64,000 nt of DNA, from positions 372,001 through 436,000 of the forward strand of contig NZ_WNXC01000002.1 of the NCBI RefSeq assembly GCF_014172405.1, read 5' to 3'. A program made the position numbers and the translations under genes. The notes under the pieces are model-generated. The model saw only the letters and a list, made by a program, of their open reading frames with translations, was not told the DNA's origin and did not search any database. The stretch's first letter is position 1. Every line of letters begins with the position of its first letter. This DNA comes from Pedobacter gandavensis. GTDB lineage: Bacteria > Bacteroidota > Bacteroidia > Sphingobacteriales > Sphingobacteriaceae. Below are positions 8,467-15,920 of the stretch, piece by piece.

Positions 8467-8597
8467 TTGTGAATTATTAAGACACATCATGTGTCTTTAT
8501 TTTGCAATTGTGAATTATTAGTGCATATATTTGAACTGTGAGTTCACTCACAAATTAACACACAAAAAAACACATACAAAATCACATATAACTGTGA
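8467..8597. promoter_or_regulatory. Divergent lysogeny control region with repeated operator-like sites
   Basis: Four kinds of symmetrical or repeated sites sit between the repressor and the first early gene. TTGTGAATTATTA occurs at 8467-8479 and 8508-8520. GACACAT-C-ATGTGTC is a perfect palindrome at 8481-8495. TGTGAGT-TC-ACTCACA is perfect at 8537-8552. TCACA-N6-TGTGA lies at 8582-8597. The shared TGTGA half-site suggests one protein, presumably the neighbouring repressor, binds all of them. Confidence 0.55.
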
Positions 8598-8612
8598 ATA
8601 TGACTGAGTAAC

Positions 8613-8825
8613 ATGAAAAAAAGAGATCTAAATAAGATTAGAAAAAATCTTCCAAAGCATTGGAAAGAAGAACTATCAGTTCAATCTAATCGAAGTACTT
8701 CACTAGTAGAAAAGGTTATGCTTGGAATAAGGAAAAATGTACTTATAGTTCAATTATCAATTACTCTCTGTACCCTATCTGATGAAATTAAAAAAGAACT
8801 ATACCAAAAATTAAAAGAAGACTGA
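8613..8825 (+). CDS. Small early phage protein, function unknown
   Basis: 70 residues, very basic at the N-terminus (MKKRDLNKIRKNLPKHWKEE) and predicted mostly helical. It is the first gene of the rightward early operon and faces the repressor, the position of Cro or anti-repressor genes in other temperate phages, but no HTH is obvious. It overlaps the next gene by 1 nt (TGATG). Confidence 0.55.
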   Translation: MKKRDLNKIRKNLPKHWKEELSVQSNRSTSLVEKVMLGIRKNVLIVQLSITLCTLSDEIKKELYQKLKED

Positions 8826-9376
8826 TGATAACAAATACATTGATTCCAGATGCCTTAATTAAACCTTCCTTTGAATTTTTTAGTGACGGAATAAAAACAC
8901 ATCAGTTATTTAATGGTCAGGTTTCTGAAATCGAAGACCTACCTGCCATACTAAAAAAAGCCTTATTTACTGAAATTTCATTTGATCCATGCGTGCAGAG
9001 AGGGCTCAATAAATTGGGAATTAAAAATCCAGATGAAATGCTTCTTAAGTTTTTCGATTGTAATTATTCATCATTCGATGGCACCGCTGATCTTTCAGAA
9101 TCTGGTGAATTAGGCCCCAAAGAATTCATCCATTGTAGTCAAAGAGGGAAATGTTTAGGTGAGGGGCTAATTTGTAGGTTTCCAAATGACTTAACTAAAC
9201 GAGAATTTGAAGTAGTTACCAGGATAGCTATTGGACAAATGGATGCTCAGATCTGCGGGGAACTATTTATCACTCAGAATACACTCAGAACTCATAAAAA
9301 CAATATTGAATTAAAAATTGGTGGCTTTGGAAAACCATTTATGGCATCATGGGCAGCAAAAAACAACCTCATTTAA
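8825..9376 (+). CDS. LuxR-type HTH protein of the early region
   Basis: 183 residues. The C-terminal part (about 122-166; LTKREFEVVTRIAIGQMDAQICGELFITQNTLRTHKNNI) is a LuxR/GerE-type helix-turn-helix. The N-terminal part is unlike known signal domains but has clustered cysteines (C79, C104, C110, C117), which could bind a metal. Similar proteins occur in other Bacteroidota phages. Translation is coupled to the upstream gene. It is probably an early transcription regulator. Confidence 0.65.
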   Translation: MITNTLIPDALIKPSFEFFSDGIKTHQLFNGQVSEIEDLPAILKKALFTEISFDPCVQRGLNKLGIKNPDEMLLKFFDCNYSSFDGTADLSESGELGPKEFIHCSQRGKCLGEGLICRFPNDLTKREFEVVTRIAIGQMDAQICGELFITQNTLRTHKNNIELKIGGFGKPFMASWAAKNNLI

Positions 9377-9433
9377 AATCACGGTCGTTCATACAAGCCT
9401 TTAAGAATACAGACTCATAGGCTGAACTGGTAT

Positions 9434-9467
9434 ACCACCTGGTTACCGTGTACCAGGTGGTTAATTT
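9434..9467 (+). terminator. Terminator-like hairpin after the early regulators
   Basis: ACCACCTGGT (9434-9443) pairs perfectly with ACCAGGTGGT (9452-9461) around an 8-nt loop, followed by the weak T-rich tract TAATTT. It lies between the LuxR-type gene and the next gene and probably ends or attenuates early transcription. Its symmetry would also allow a role as a protein-binding site. Confidence 0.5.
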
Positions 9468-9484
9468 AATGAGACAATTAAAAA

Positions 9485-9892
9485 ATGATTATGATAATCG
9501 CAGACATTGTACCACAAAGTGAGAATCTATTTTTCGTACGATTCTCTGATCCAAATGAAGATTTTGGAAACAAACCTTACTTCACTGTTAAAAGCATAGA
9601 GGAGGTAAAAAGGAGAATGTACTTCCATAACCGGTTGTATGTAGTAGAAAAATTAAAAAGCTGGTTAAAGCAACGTCTTTATGCGATGCCATCTTCAGAA
9701 AAAGAGATCAGTTTGCTCCTTTGTTGGATCTCTGAAATTGAAAAAAGAGGCTTCACATATATCTGTGATTTCATAAAGAGGAAGCGACTAAACTTCGAAA
9801 GCATCGCACCTGCAGAAAGTAGTAAATACTTCAATTATTATACAAAGACTATTGTTCCAATTCTAAAATTTTGCGCTGAAGAATATGGTTAA
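9485..9892 (+). CDS. Phage protein of unknown function
   Basis: 135 residues, mixed alpha/beta at the start (MIMIIADIVP…FFVRFSDP) and helical later. It has no recognised domain, signal peptide or membrane segment. It overlaps the next small gene by 8 nt, so the two are probably co-translated. Position suggests early expression before the replication genes. Confidence 0.6.
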   Translation: MIMIIADIVPQSENLFFVRFSDPNEDFGNKPYFTVKSIEEVKRRMYFHNRLYVVEKLKSWLKQRLYAMPSSEKEISLLLCWISEIEKRGFTYICDFIKRKRLNFESIAPAESSKYFNYYTKTIVPILKFCAEEYG

Positions 9893-10118
9893 TCATCAAC
9901 TGGTCAACGACCTATTAAGGACAATCAGGGAAGATGATTGCTGTATAACATGGCTCAAATCAAGAATTAAGACAGCTCCAAAATTGGAAAAAACAGATAA
10001 ACTAAAGCTAGACCTTAATCTAGCGATTGAGGAAAAAAAAGAAAATGAAAAGATTCTGATCCGGTATTACCTATTGGGGATTTCAGATGAACAACTATAC
10101 AAAGACATTCAACGGTAG
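9885..10118 (+). CDS. Small helical phage protein, unknown
   Basis: 77 residues, highly charged and predicted helical, with no recognised family. It overlaps the upstream gene by 8 nt, and 166 bp of hairpin-rich non-coding sequence follow. Coding likelihood rests on the overlap and on amino-acid composition in line with its neighbours. Confidence 0.5.
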   Translation: MVNHQLVNDLLRTIREDDCCITWLKSRIKTAPKLEKTDKLKLDLNLAIEEKKENEKILIRYYLLGISDEQLYKDIQR

Positions 10119-10140
10119 CAGTTTATAGAAGGTTGGGCTA

Positions 10141-10266
10141 TTCCCGGAAACCGTTGCCGGGAAAACAAAAAAAAGGGTGCTTACTCCCTAATGAATTGAA
10201 GTAAGTTCTTAAATCCTGCTTAAATGAATGGATTATAAGCGCGACACTGGAAACGGTTCGCGCTTA
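10141..10266. other. Two hairpins with similar loops in a 166-bp non-coding gap
   Basis: TTCCCGG/CCGGGAA (7 bp, 10141-10163) and TAAGCGCGA/TCGCGCTTA (9 bp, 10236-10266) are both perfect stems. Their loops share GGAAAC followed by C/G and GTT. Neither is followed by a U-tract, although the first is followed by an A-rich stretch. They could be an RNA control element for the gene at 10285 or protein-binding sites. Confidence 0.4.
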
Positions 10267-10284
10267 AGGTAGTAAAACAGAATT

Positions 10285-10569
10285 ATGAAATTAATCTTAC
10301 TGGGTAAATCCCGCAATGGAAAGAAGTCATTTAACCTGGTATCAGAAGATCAGCTTGGTTATAACATCACCTGCAAAGATAAGGAAGGTGAAGTCTCATT
10401 TAACAACCTGACAGCTATTGAATGGGGGTTAAATGGGAAAAGGATTTATATAGTTCCAAAGAGCTTTAAAGATCATTTCGATTTTACCAGATACGACCTG
10501 GTGGTCATAAGTAAGGCTCCAAAGTTAGAGGAAGATGGTTTTACCCATTACCTAAATGAAAATAATTAA
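10285..10569 (+). CDS. Phage protein of unknown function
   Basis: 94 residues with a beta-rich pattern (MKLILLGKSRNGKKSFNLV…) but no Walker or other motif and no known family. It sits behind the hairpin-containing gap and is followed closely by a terminator hairpin, so it may be its own small unit. Confidence 0.55.
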   Translation: MKLILLGKSRNGKKSFNLVSEDQLGYNITCKDKEGEVSFNNLTAIEWGLNGKRIYIVPKSFKDHFDFTRYDLVVISKAPKLEEDGFTHYLNENN

Positions 10570-10576
10570 ACACCTG

Positions 10577-10603
10577 CCCTGCTATAATAATAGCGGGGTT
10601 TTG
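10577..10603 (+). terminator. Rho-independent terminator
   Basis: A 9-bp stem (10577-10585 with 10590-10598, one G-U pair) closes an AATA loop and is followed directly by TTTT. It lies 8 bp after the stop of the preceding gene. Confidence 0.6.
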
Positions 10604-10634
10604 AGGTGCCAGGATAATCAACTGACCATAGATT

Positions 10635-10787
10635 ATGAAAGAAATTACGGAAGAAAAGACCATCACATTACTCAGCTTCCTTGCCAAGGTAACGGTAATA
10701 GTTCTAATGATCGGATCCTGTTTTTGGATCGTAGTAAAATTTGTCCAGGCAGTAAAAAATTATAACACAAAATATGCGCAACATTAA
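10635..10787 (+). CDS. Small single-pass membrane protein
   Basis: 50 residues: a charged N-terminus (MKEITEEKT), one membrane segment at about 12-35, and a basic tail. It overlaps a second small membrane protein by 14 nt. The frame was chosen over a longer overlapping frame at 10556-10765 because only this one gives a coherent membrane protein and coupling to the next gene. Function unknown. Confidence 0.5.
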   Translation: MKEITEEKTITLLSFLAKVTVIVLMIGSCFWIVVKFVQAVKNYNTKYAQH

Positions 10788-10884
10788 AGATAAAATCATA
10801 ATTGGGATATGTATAGTAATCGCTGTCACCTATCTGTTTGTACAGCTGTATGCTATCTACAGCTATATTTTCAAATCACAATAG
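10774..10884 (+). CDS. Very small membrane protein
   Basis: 36 residues, MRNIKDK then an unbroken hydrophobic span of about 23 residues and a short aromatic tail. It overlaps the preceding small membrane protein by 14 nt and ends 34 nt before the replication protein gene. Function unknown; such pairs occur in phage early regions. Confidence 0.45.
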   Translation: MRNIKDKIIIGICIVIAVTYLFVQLYAIYSYIFKSQ

Positions 10885-10918
10885 CTTTTTTCCAATAACC
10901 TTTAACCAACATACTTTT

Positions 10919-11641
10919 ATGCACAATCGATTAGAAATTGAACAATCAATTTTAGGAGCAATCATATACTACAATGGCTATTCACAAGTAGCCCACGTCC
11001 TATCTGCAAATAATTTCAGCTCTAAAAATGAAGGTTTTAACAGGAACAAGGAAATTTTTGAAACTGTGGTTGGCATGTACCCGAATCGGCCAATTGACTT
11101 TATATCTATTGCACATGAGGTACGTATTAAATATCCAAATGATCCGGACATAATGCAAACGCTTCATAATGTTGGTCATAAGGTAGGTGGAACAGCAAAC
11201 ATATCCTACTGGGCATTTATACTACTGCAGATTGATATATCTGACAAGTTTAGAGATCAGCTTGCAACATGGAGATCAAAAAGAGAAAAAGATTTGGATT
11301 ATGTAGAAGCTGGAGCTCTCAAAGAAATTATTGAGAATATAATCCCTGGCACAGACATATTTGAGCTTATTGAGGATAGCAACAGGTACTTCAAACACCT
11401 GGATATGCAAGAAGAACTAACACTTTCCTTGAAATTCTATCAGCAGCTAGTTCAAAAGATCAAATCTGTGAAAACTATGAATTCAATACAGGTAGCATTG
11501 GGGTACATACTCAAGATCAGTGAAGCATCCCCACAAGTTCGCTATGAATGCGAGGCCTTTGCAAAAGCCATTGCCATCATGGTAAGCTCAAATAATACCA
11601 GACCAAACTACACCGAGGCTGCTAACCTTATTTCAAATTAA
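10919..11641 (+). CDS. DnaB N-terminal-domain-like replication protein
   Basis: 240 residues. The start MHNRLEIEQSILGAII and the following helices match the N-terminal (primase-interacting) domain of replicative helicase DnaB, but there is no RecA-like ATPase domain. It may act as a helicase partner or loader. The ATG at 10919 is chosen because it begins exactly at the family consensus. The next gene, with a Walker A motif, starts 3 nt after the stop; together they look like a split replication initiator module. Confidence 0.65.
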   Translation: MHNRLEIEQSILGAIIYYNGYSQVAHVLSANNFSSKNEGFNRNKEIFETVVGMYPNRPIDFISIAHEVRIKYPNDPDIMQTLHNVGHKVGGTANISYWAFILLQIDISDKFRDQLATWRSKREKDLDYVEAGALKEIIENIIPGTDIFELIEDSNRYFKHLDMQEELTLSLKFYQQLVQKIKSVKTMNSIQVALGYILKISEASPQVRYECEAFAKAIAIMVSSNNTRPNYTEAANLISN

Positions 11642-11644
11642 GAT

Positions 11645-13033
11645 ATGGGATTTAACGACTTTTTAATCAATAACAAAAGCTCTGAGGTTAGTACCGCCTC
11701 CACCGAAGACATCGTAAAAGAACTTCGGAAACGAGAAGGCCCACAGAATATATTCCCACTGGAAATTTTCAACTCTAAAATAAAGCCATTTATCAATGAG
11801 CTCCACGTGCAGTATGATATTCCCAGATCTTACATAGGATTATCGATGCTGCTATCCTATAGCACCGCCATAGGCACCGCATTCGCAGTCTCAAGGAATG
11901 GATCTGACCGCATGTACCTCTCATTGTGGGGTTGCATGAATGGAATATCATCCTCTGGAAAAAGTTACGCGCTTGATATGTGTCTAAAGCCATTAAATGA
12001 CATTCAGGATGAGTTTGATGAAGAGTGGGATGAAAAGACAGAAAGCATGACCGATGAACGACGTATGGCCATGAAGCTACATACTATTATATACCGTGAT
12101 GCCTACATCCCTACATTAATTAGGTACATCATGCCAGTTAATCCCAAAGGAGTTCTAAAAGAAAGTGATGAAATTCTGGAGTGGATCAATGGTCTGAACG
12201 CCATGGGGAAAAAAGAAAGTACAGATGAACAGTTCTGGTTAAGTGCCTGGAATGGTCGGAAATACTCAGCGGTAAGATCTTCAAATGTAAAAATCAACAT
12301 ACCTCGAGTCTTCTCTAATGTGATCGGTGGTATACAACCGAAACTACTCTACAAGCTATTTAAAAATGAGCGTGGCGACAGTGGCTTCATCTTCAGGGTA
12401 TTATTTGCATGCCCAGAGGAATACAAGATTGCAAGACCGGTACCTGGTTATGATATCCCTATTGAATATAAAGAGATGCACAAGAAACATCTTGAAAAGC
12501 TTTATAAATGTCTTCCAGTTGAAAATGGTTATCAAGAACCAAAGATCTGCACAGTAACTAAAGAAGCTCTCAAACTAATTGGTGAATGGGAAAGTAAGAA
12601 GATCAACATGATCAACAATATTCCTGATGTAAATGAAATGAATATACACTCAGGAATCTTAGGTAAGATGAAAGAATACACCTACCGTTTTGCAGGAATA
12701 TTGGCTATAACCGATTATGCATACAACATGGATCATGATCAGACATACTTTAAAGATGAGGTACCCATTACTGCAGATGTAATGACCAGGGCTTTAAAGG
12801 CAGCAAATTACTTCTACACATCCGCGGTAGCTGTTTATGAAGCTGTAGACAGCTCAGTAACAGCGCCCATGAATATTCTTTACCTGGCTACTTTATTTAA
12901 GATGGGTAAATCAATCTCCCAGATGGCCGGAATAATTCTCGGTGACGAGAAAAAAAAGAGCACAATGCAGAGAACATTAAAAAAAGCGATACACGATTAC
13001 CCAAAAGTATTTGGAGCCGTTAATCACCAATAA
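11645..13033 (+). CDS. DUF3987-type phage replication ATPase
   Basis: 462 residues. A Walker A motif G100-ISSS-G105-K106-S107 is preceded by the strand MYLSLWGCMN, the arrangement of DUF3987 proteins, which are found in phage and plasmid replication modules and are thought to be helicases or primase-helicases. Residues 300-380 and the C-terminus are helical. It follows the DnaB-N-like gene and directly precedes the iteron block, so a role in replication initiation is likely. Confidence 0.75.
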   Translation: MGFNDFLINNKSSEVSTASTEDIVKELRKREGPQNIFPLEIFNSKIKPFINELHVQYDIPRSYIGLSMLLSYSTAIGTAFAVSRNGSDRMYLSLWGCMNGISSSGKSYALDMCLKPLNDIQDEFDEEWDEKTESMTDERRMAMKLHTIIYRDAYIPTLIRYIMPVNPKGVLKESDEILEWINGLNAMGKKESTDEQFWLSAWNGRKYSAVRSSNVKINIPRVFSNVIGGIQPKLLYKLFKNERGDSGFIFRVLFACPEEYKIARPVPGYDIPIEYKEMHKKHLEKLYKCLPVENGYQEPKICTVTKEALKLIGEWESKKINMINNIPDVNEMNIHSGILGKMKEYTYRFAGILAITDYAYNMDHDQTYFKDEVPITADVMTRALKAANYFYTSAVAVYEAVDSSVTAPMNILYLATLFKMGKSISQMAGIILGDEKKKSTMQRTLKKAIHDYPKVFGAVNHQ

Positions 13034-13038
13034 AAAAC

Positions 13039-13322
13039 TGGAACGCTAAAAAACAAAAAACACAAACATAACTTTTTAAAAATGAAACACTTACAGATAA
13101 ATCAGCCGTTCCAAATCGTTCCAAATAATGCGCACAGCATGTTTAAAGGCGGTTTTTTCGTTCCACTTTTTGGAACGATAGCGTTCCAAAAAGTGGAACG
13201 GTGTCCTTTCTGATTATCAACAAGTTACAGTACAACTGGAACGCTTTCGGAACGCGTTTTAACGTCTTAACAGATTGAAAAACAAGCAGTTGAATCGTAA
13301 AATATTAAAAAACACCGTTCCA
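13039..13322. repeat. Iteron block, candidate phage replication origin
   Basis: Ten copies of the hexamer CGTTCC (or GGAACG) lie within 284 bp of non-coding DNA, at 13039, 13107, 13117, 13159, 13171, 13182, 13194, 13237, 13248 and 13316. Nine carry the full heptamer CGTTCCA/TGGAACG. The block follows the replication genes and is flanked on the right by an A+T-rich stretch (13323-13373). This is the architecture of an iteron origin; a transcription operator array is the alternative. No gene is apparent in 13034-13373. Confidence 0.6.
13159..13200. repeat. Perfect 19-bp inverted repeat within the iteron block
   Basis: CGTTCCACTTTTTGGAACG (13159-13177) and its exact reverse complement (13182-13200) are separated by ATAG. 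Each arm is itself a small inverted pair of the heptamer, so the structure contains four iterons in alternating orientation and could extrude as a cruciform. Confidence 0.85.
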
Positions 13323-13373
13323 CAATATTTAACACCTATTAAATCAAACAATTAACATTTTAAATCAATCATT

Positions 13374-14432
13374 ATGATCTCATTTTTTGAAGCTTCATTA
13401 TCCAGTTTATCAGTCCACAGAGTAGGAAATAAATGCATGGATGAATTCTATTTTCTATCGGAAGCACCTATCCCGGTTACCCCGGAACAATCAGGGCACC
13501 TTATGAGTTACTTCCTTTCCCCATTCCAGAAAGTGAATGAGACATTCAATTTTTACCATCCAAGTGATTTATTGGAAATGAACGAGGTATATAATTATGC
13601 CAAAGACATTTTTAAGAGTATTGGCAATATGGGAGAGTTACATAGTATCAGCAAAAACTTAGCTGTTCTCCTTTATGAGATTTCCAGTCATCCAAAGATC
13701 AAATCTGGAGAACTATATATTGCTCAGTTTGAAAATGTACAGATGGAAGGGGAATTGTTTAGTGCTATCGGAATTTTTAAATCTGAGACTAAAGAAACCT
13801 ATTTGACAGTAAATCCAAACCGAGAAGGTTTTGATCTTTCATTTGAGCCCAATGCAATTAACATGGATCGCCTGGACAAAGGCTGCCTAATTTTCAACTC
13901 TGATACCGAAAAAGGCTTCAAAGTAGTTTGCATTGATCAATCTTCAGCAAAAGATTCCCGCTTCTGGAAAGATGATTATTTACAATTGAAGGTTGTCAAT
14001 AATAGGTATCATCAAACCGAATCTATTTTACAGATATGCAAAAACTTTGTAATAAATAAACTGGATGAGGATTTTGATATTTCAAAAGCTGACAAGATAG
14101 ACCTGCTTAACCGGTCATTGAAGTACTTCAAAGAAAAAGAAAGCTTTGATCTGGAAGAATTTACCAACGAGGTGATTTGCAGTTCAGATGCAATTGAGTT
14201 GTTTAAATCATACAAAAAGACAACGGAGTCTGATTTTGACCTTTCAATCCCGGATACGTTCGAAATTTCTGATCAGGCGGTAAAGAAGCAAGCAAAGTCT
14301 TATAAAAGCACTATTAAGCTGGACAAAAACTTCCAGATAAATATCAGTGGAAATAAAGACCTAATTGAAAAAGGCTTTGATGATGATAAAGGTATGAACT
14401 TTTATAAAGTTTATTTCAGCGAAGAGGTTTAA
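13374..14432 (+). CDS. NdpA-like nucleoid-associated protein
   Basis: 352 residues, similar over its length to the 37-kDa nucleoid-associated protein family (YejK/NdpA). Recognisable features are the N-terminal MISFFEASLSSLSVHRVGNK and the region LYEISSHPKIKSGELYIAQF near 101-120. Such proteins bind DNA; phage copies may modulate supercoiling or host DNA. It lies between the putative origin and the retroelement. No truncation is seen. Confidence 0.75.
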   Translation: MISFFEASLSSLSVHRVGNKCMDEFYFLSEAPIPVTPEQSGHLMSYFLSPFQKVNETFNFYHPSDLLEMNEVYNYAKDIFKSIGNMGELHSISKNLAVLLYEISSHPKIKSGELYIAQFENVQMEGELFSAIGIFKSETKETYLTVNPNREGFDLSFEPNAINMDRLDKGCLIFNSDTEKGFKVVCIDQSSAKDSRFWKDDYLQLKVVNNRYHQTESILQICKNFVINKLDEDFDISKADKIDLLNRSLKYFKEKESFDLEEFTNEVICSSDAIELFKSYKKTTESDFDLSIPDTFEISDQAVKKQAKSYKSTIKLDKNFQINISGNKDLIEKGFDDDKGMNFYKVYFSEEV

Positions 14433-14474
14433 AGACCAATCAAATACACGTGTATAACTAACAAAAAAATAAAT

Positions 14475-14924
14475 ATGAAACTAGAAGTTTATGTAAATGG
14501 CCAGCCAACAGAAATATTATTGACTGCCACTCAAGTTGACCAGGTTAAAAAGTTCAATATGCCAATTATGGATAGGATCCAGACTCTTCTGGATGCGTTG
14601 GATTACAATGGAGAAACCATGGAGCAGTTCAATTGGAGAACTGAACGGGACACTGATCAGCAGAAGGCAGATAAAGAATGGGAGGCAATTTGTTTGGCAT
14701 TAAGGGAGGGAAAAGAACTTGAAATGGGAGCTAAATGGTACTATCCATATGCACTAAAGCCAGAGGCTGGTTCGGGTTCTGGGTTTTCGTACGGCGGCTA
14801 CGGCTGCGCCTACGTCTGCTCGGGTGTCGGTGCCCGCCACTCACTTGACACATCTGAGAAAGCCATATATGCTGGCAAACAGTTCATTTCAATTCTAACA
14901 AGACGTTTTTCACCTAAAAATTAA
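14475..14924 (+). CDS. DGR variable protein 1
   Basis: 149 residues. Residues 98-122 are encoded by variable repeat VR1 (AGSGSGFS…GARH). The rest of the C-terminal half shares motifs such as YAGKQF with the next two genes, so the fold is probably a small C-type-lectin-like domain. The N-terminal 60 residues differ from those of the two sister proteins. By analogy with other DGR targets it should display a hypervariable binding surface; which ligand it binds is unknown. It is the first of three tandem targets and the furthest from the template. Confidence 0.85.
   Translation: MKLEVYVNGQPTEILLTATQVDQVKKFNMPIMDRIQTLLDALDYNGETMEQFNWRTERDTDQQKADKEWEAICLALREGKELEMGAKWYYPYALKPEAGSGSGFSYGGYGCAYVCSGVGARHSLDTSEKAIYAGKQFISILTRRFSPKN
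14766..14838 (+). repeat. DGR variable repeat VR1
   Basis: 73 nt aligned to the template at 15734-15806. All 52 positions that are not adenine in the template are identical, and 18 of the 21 template adenines are changed here. That pattern is the signature of adenine-specific mutagenic retrohoming. The 3' end carries the initiation-like tract GTCGGTGCCCGCC. Confidence 0.95.
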
Positions 14925-14927
14925 ACC

Positions 14928-15320
14928 ATGAATATTGCATCATTCGAATCTGCCTGTAAATTACTTAAAAAAGCAACCGGGATAGATTACTCCCAACTTC
15001 CTATTGTTGAGAACATCCCTGAACACCTACGTACCCCAGTAGTATCTCAGTATAAATTATGGGTTATAGCTGAGGCATCCAGAGAAGGGAAAAAATTATC
15101 AAGAGGCTATTATCCTTGGTTCTGGCTAGATAGAGCTGGTTCGGGTTCTGGGTTTTCGTACGACGGCTGCTTCTACGGCCGCGTCAGCTCGGCTGTCGGT
15201 GCCCGCCTCGAATTTCCTGATTCAGATTCAGCAATCTATGCAGGTAAAAAACATCAAGACCTATATAAAGATGTAATGGTCATTAAAGAAACCGAATATT
15301 TAACCTCAAAAACCAAATAA
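14928..15320 (+). CDS. DGR variable protein 2
   Basis: 130 residues; VR2 encodes residues 70-94. The N-terminal domain (…ESACKLLKKATGIDYSQLPIVENIPEHLRTPVV) and the downstream YAGKKHQDLYKD motif match a family of small DGR targets common in Bacteroidales phages (from memory). The YYPWFWL segment before VR2 probably forms part of the lectin-like core. It starts 3 nt after variable protein 1 and ends 1 nt before variable protein 3, implying one transcript. Confidence 0.85.
   Translation: MNIASFESACKLLKKATGIDYSQLPIVENIPEHLRTPVVSQYKLWVIAEASREGKKLSRGYYPWFWLDRAGSGSGFSYDGCFYGRVSSAVGARLEFPDSDSAIYAGKKHQDLYKDVMVIKETEYLTSKTK
15135..15207 (+). repeat. DGR variable repeat VR2
   Basis: 73 nt. All 52 positions that are not adenine in the template are conserved, and differences occur only at template adenines (for example TAC to TGC at 34-36 and AAC to TTC at 37-39 of the repeat). 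Same reading frame as VR1 and VR3. Confidence 0.95.
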
Positions 15321-15321
15321 A

Positions 15322-15711
15322 ATGAATTTCATCGAAGAAGTAAAAAGTTACGAAGATATCTGTAAAATCCTCAACCTTGATCCAAACCTTGAACCAGACG
15401 TATCTGCATATGATGATGAGGATAAAGATGCTGCTGTTTCCATATTTAGACTATGGAAAGCAAATAAGGCCGCTTGGAATGGTGAAGTCATTGATTGGAA
15501 CAATTTCAGCCAACGAAAATATGAGGTTTGGTGTGACTTAAGTGATGAAGCTGGTTCGGGTTCTGGGTTTTCGTCCTTCGACTACTTCTACGACCACGGC
15601 TGCTCGTTTGTCGGTGCCCGCCTCGTTTGGCCAAGCTATGAAATTGGTCGTCACCTTGTAAAAATAATGGAGCAGGATTTCATAAACATGATGAAAATAC
15701 CTAAAAAATAA
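15322..15711 (+). CDS. DGR variable protein 3
   Basis: 129 residues; VR3 encodes residues 77-101, followed by VGARLVWPSYEIGRHLV and a helical tail. The N-terminal helix (SYEDICKILNLDPNLEPDVS) is related to that of variable protein 2. The gene ends 22 bp before the template repeat. It is the target nearest to the template and the reverse transcriptase. Confidence 0.85.
   Translation: MNFIEEVKSYEDICKILNLDPNLEPDVSAYDDEDKDAAVSIFRLWKANKAAWNGEVIDWNNFSQRKYEVWCDLSDEAGSGSGFSSFDYFYDHGCSFVGARLVWPSYEIGRHLVKIMEQDFINMMKIPKK
15550..15622 (+). repeat. DGR variable repeat VR3
   Basis: 73 nt with the same adenine-only differences from the template. It retains more template adenines in the centre than VR1, for example TAC at repeat positions 34-36 and 40-42 and GAC at 31-33 and 43-45. 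Confidence 0.95.
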
Positions 15712-15733
15712 TGGATAAGGTTGCATGCTGCTA

Positions 15734-15806
15734 GCTGGTTCAGGTTCTAGGTTTTCGTACAACGACTACAACTACGACAACGACAACTCGAATGTCAGTG
15801 CCCACA
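15734..15806 (+). repeat. DGR template repeat TR
   Basis: Non-coding template between variable protein 3 and the reverse transcriptase. Its centre is a run of AAC, TAC and GAC codon-like triplets, a composition that allows wide amino-acid choice when adenines are randomised. It contains 21 adenines in 73 nt. The 3' end CAGTGCCCAC differs from the VR version only at adenines. About 114 nt of spacer RNA separate it from the RT start, which is where cDNA priming occurs in studied DGRs. Confidence 0.95.
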
Positions 15807-15920
15807 TTGCTTCAAAAATATTGATCAGCACGAACCATGCCTCTTGGCAAAAAACAACAAATAACTTAAAGGGCGTTGGTAGCCATCAGGCGAACACGAC
15901 CTACAAAGCAAAGGCTTAAC

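Noticed and set aside
10556..10765. 69-residue frame overlapping the gene at 10285
   Set aside because: It contains the terminator hairpin at 10577-10603 and has random-looking composition; the membrane-protein frame at 10635 is more convincing.
14766..15806. Four similar repeats considered as a CRISPR array
   Set aside because: The repeats lie inside three genes with irregular distances and differ only at adenines; they are DGR repeats.
15725..15919. Open frame across the template repeat and spacer
   Set aside because: It is only the accidental translation of the non-coding DGR template; no start signal or independent coding pattern, and the region must serve as RNA template.
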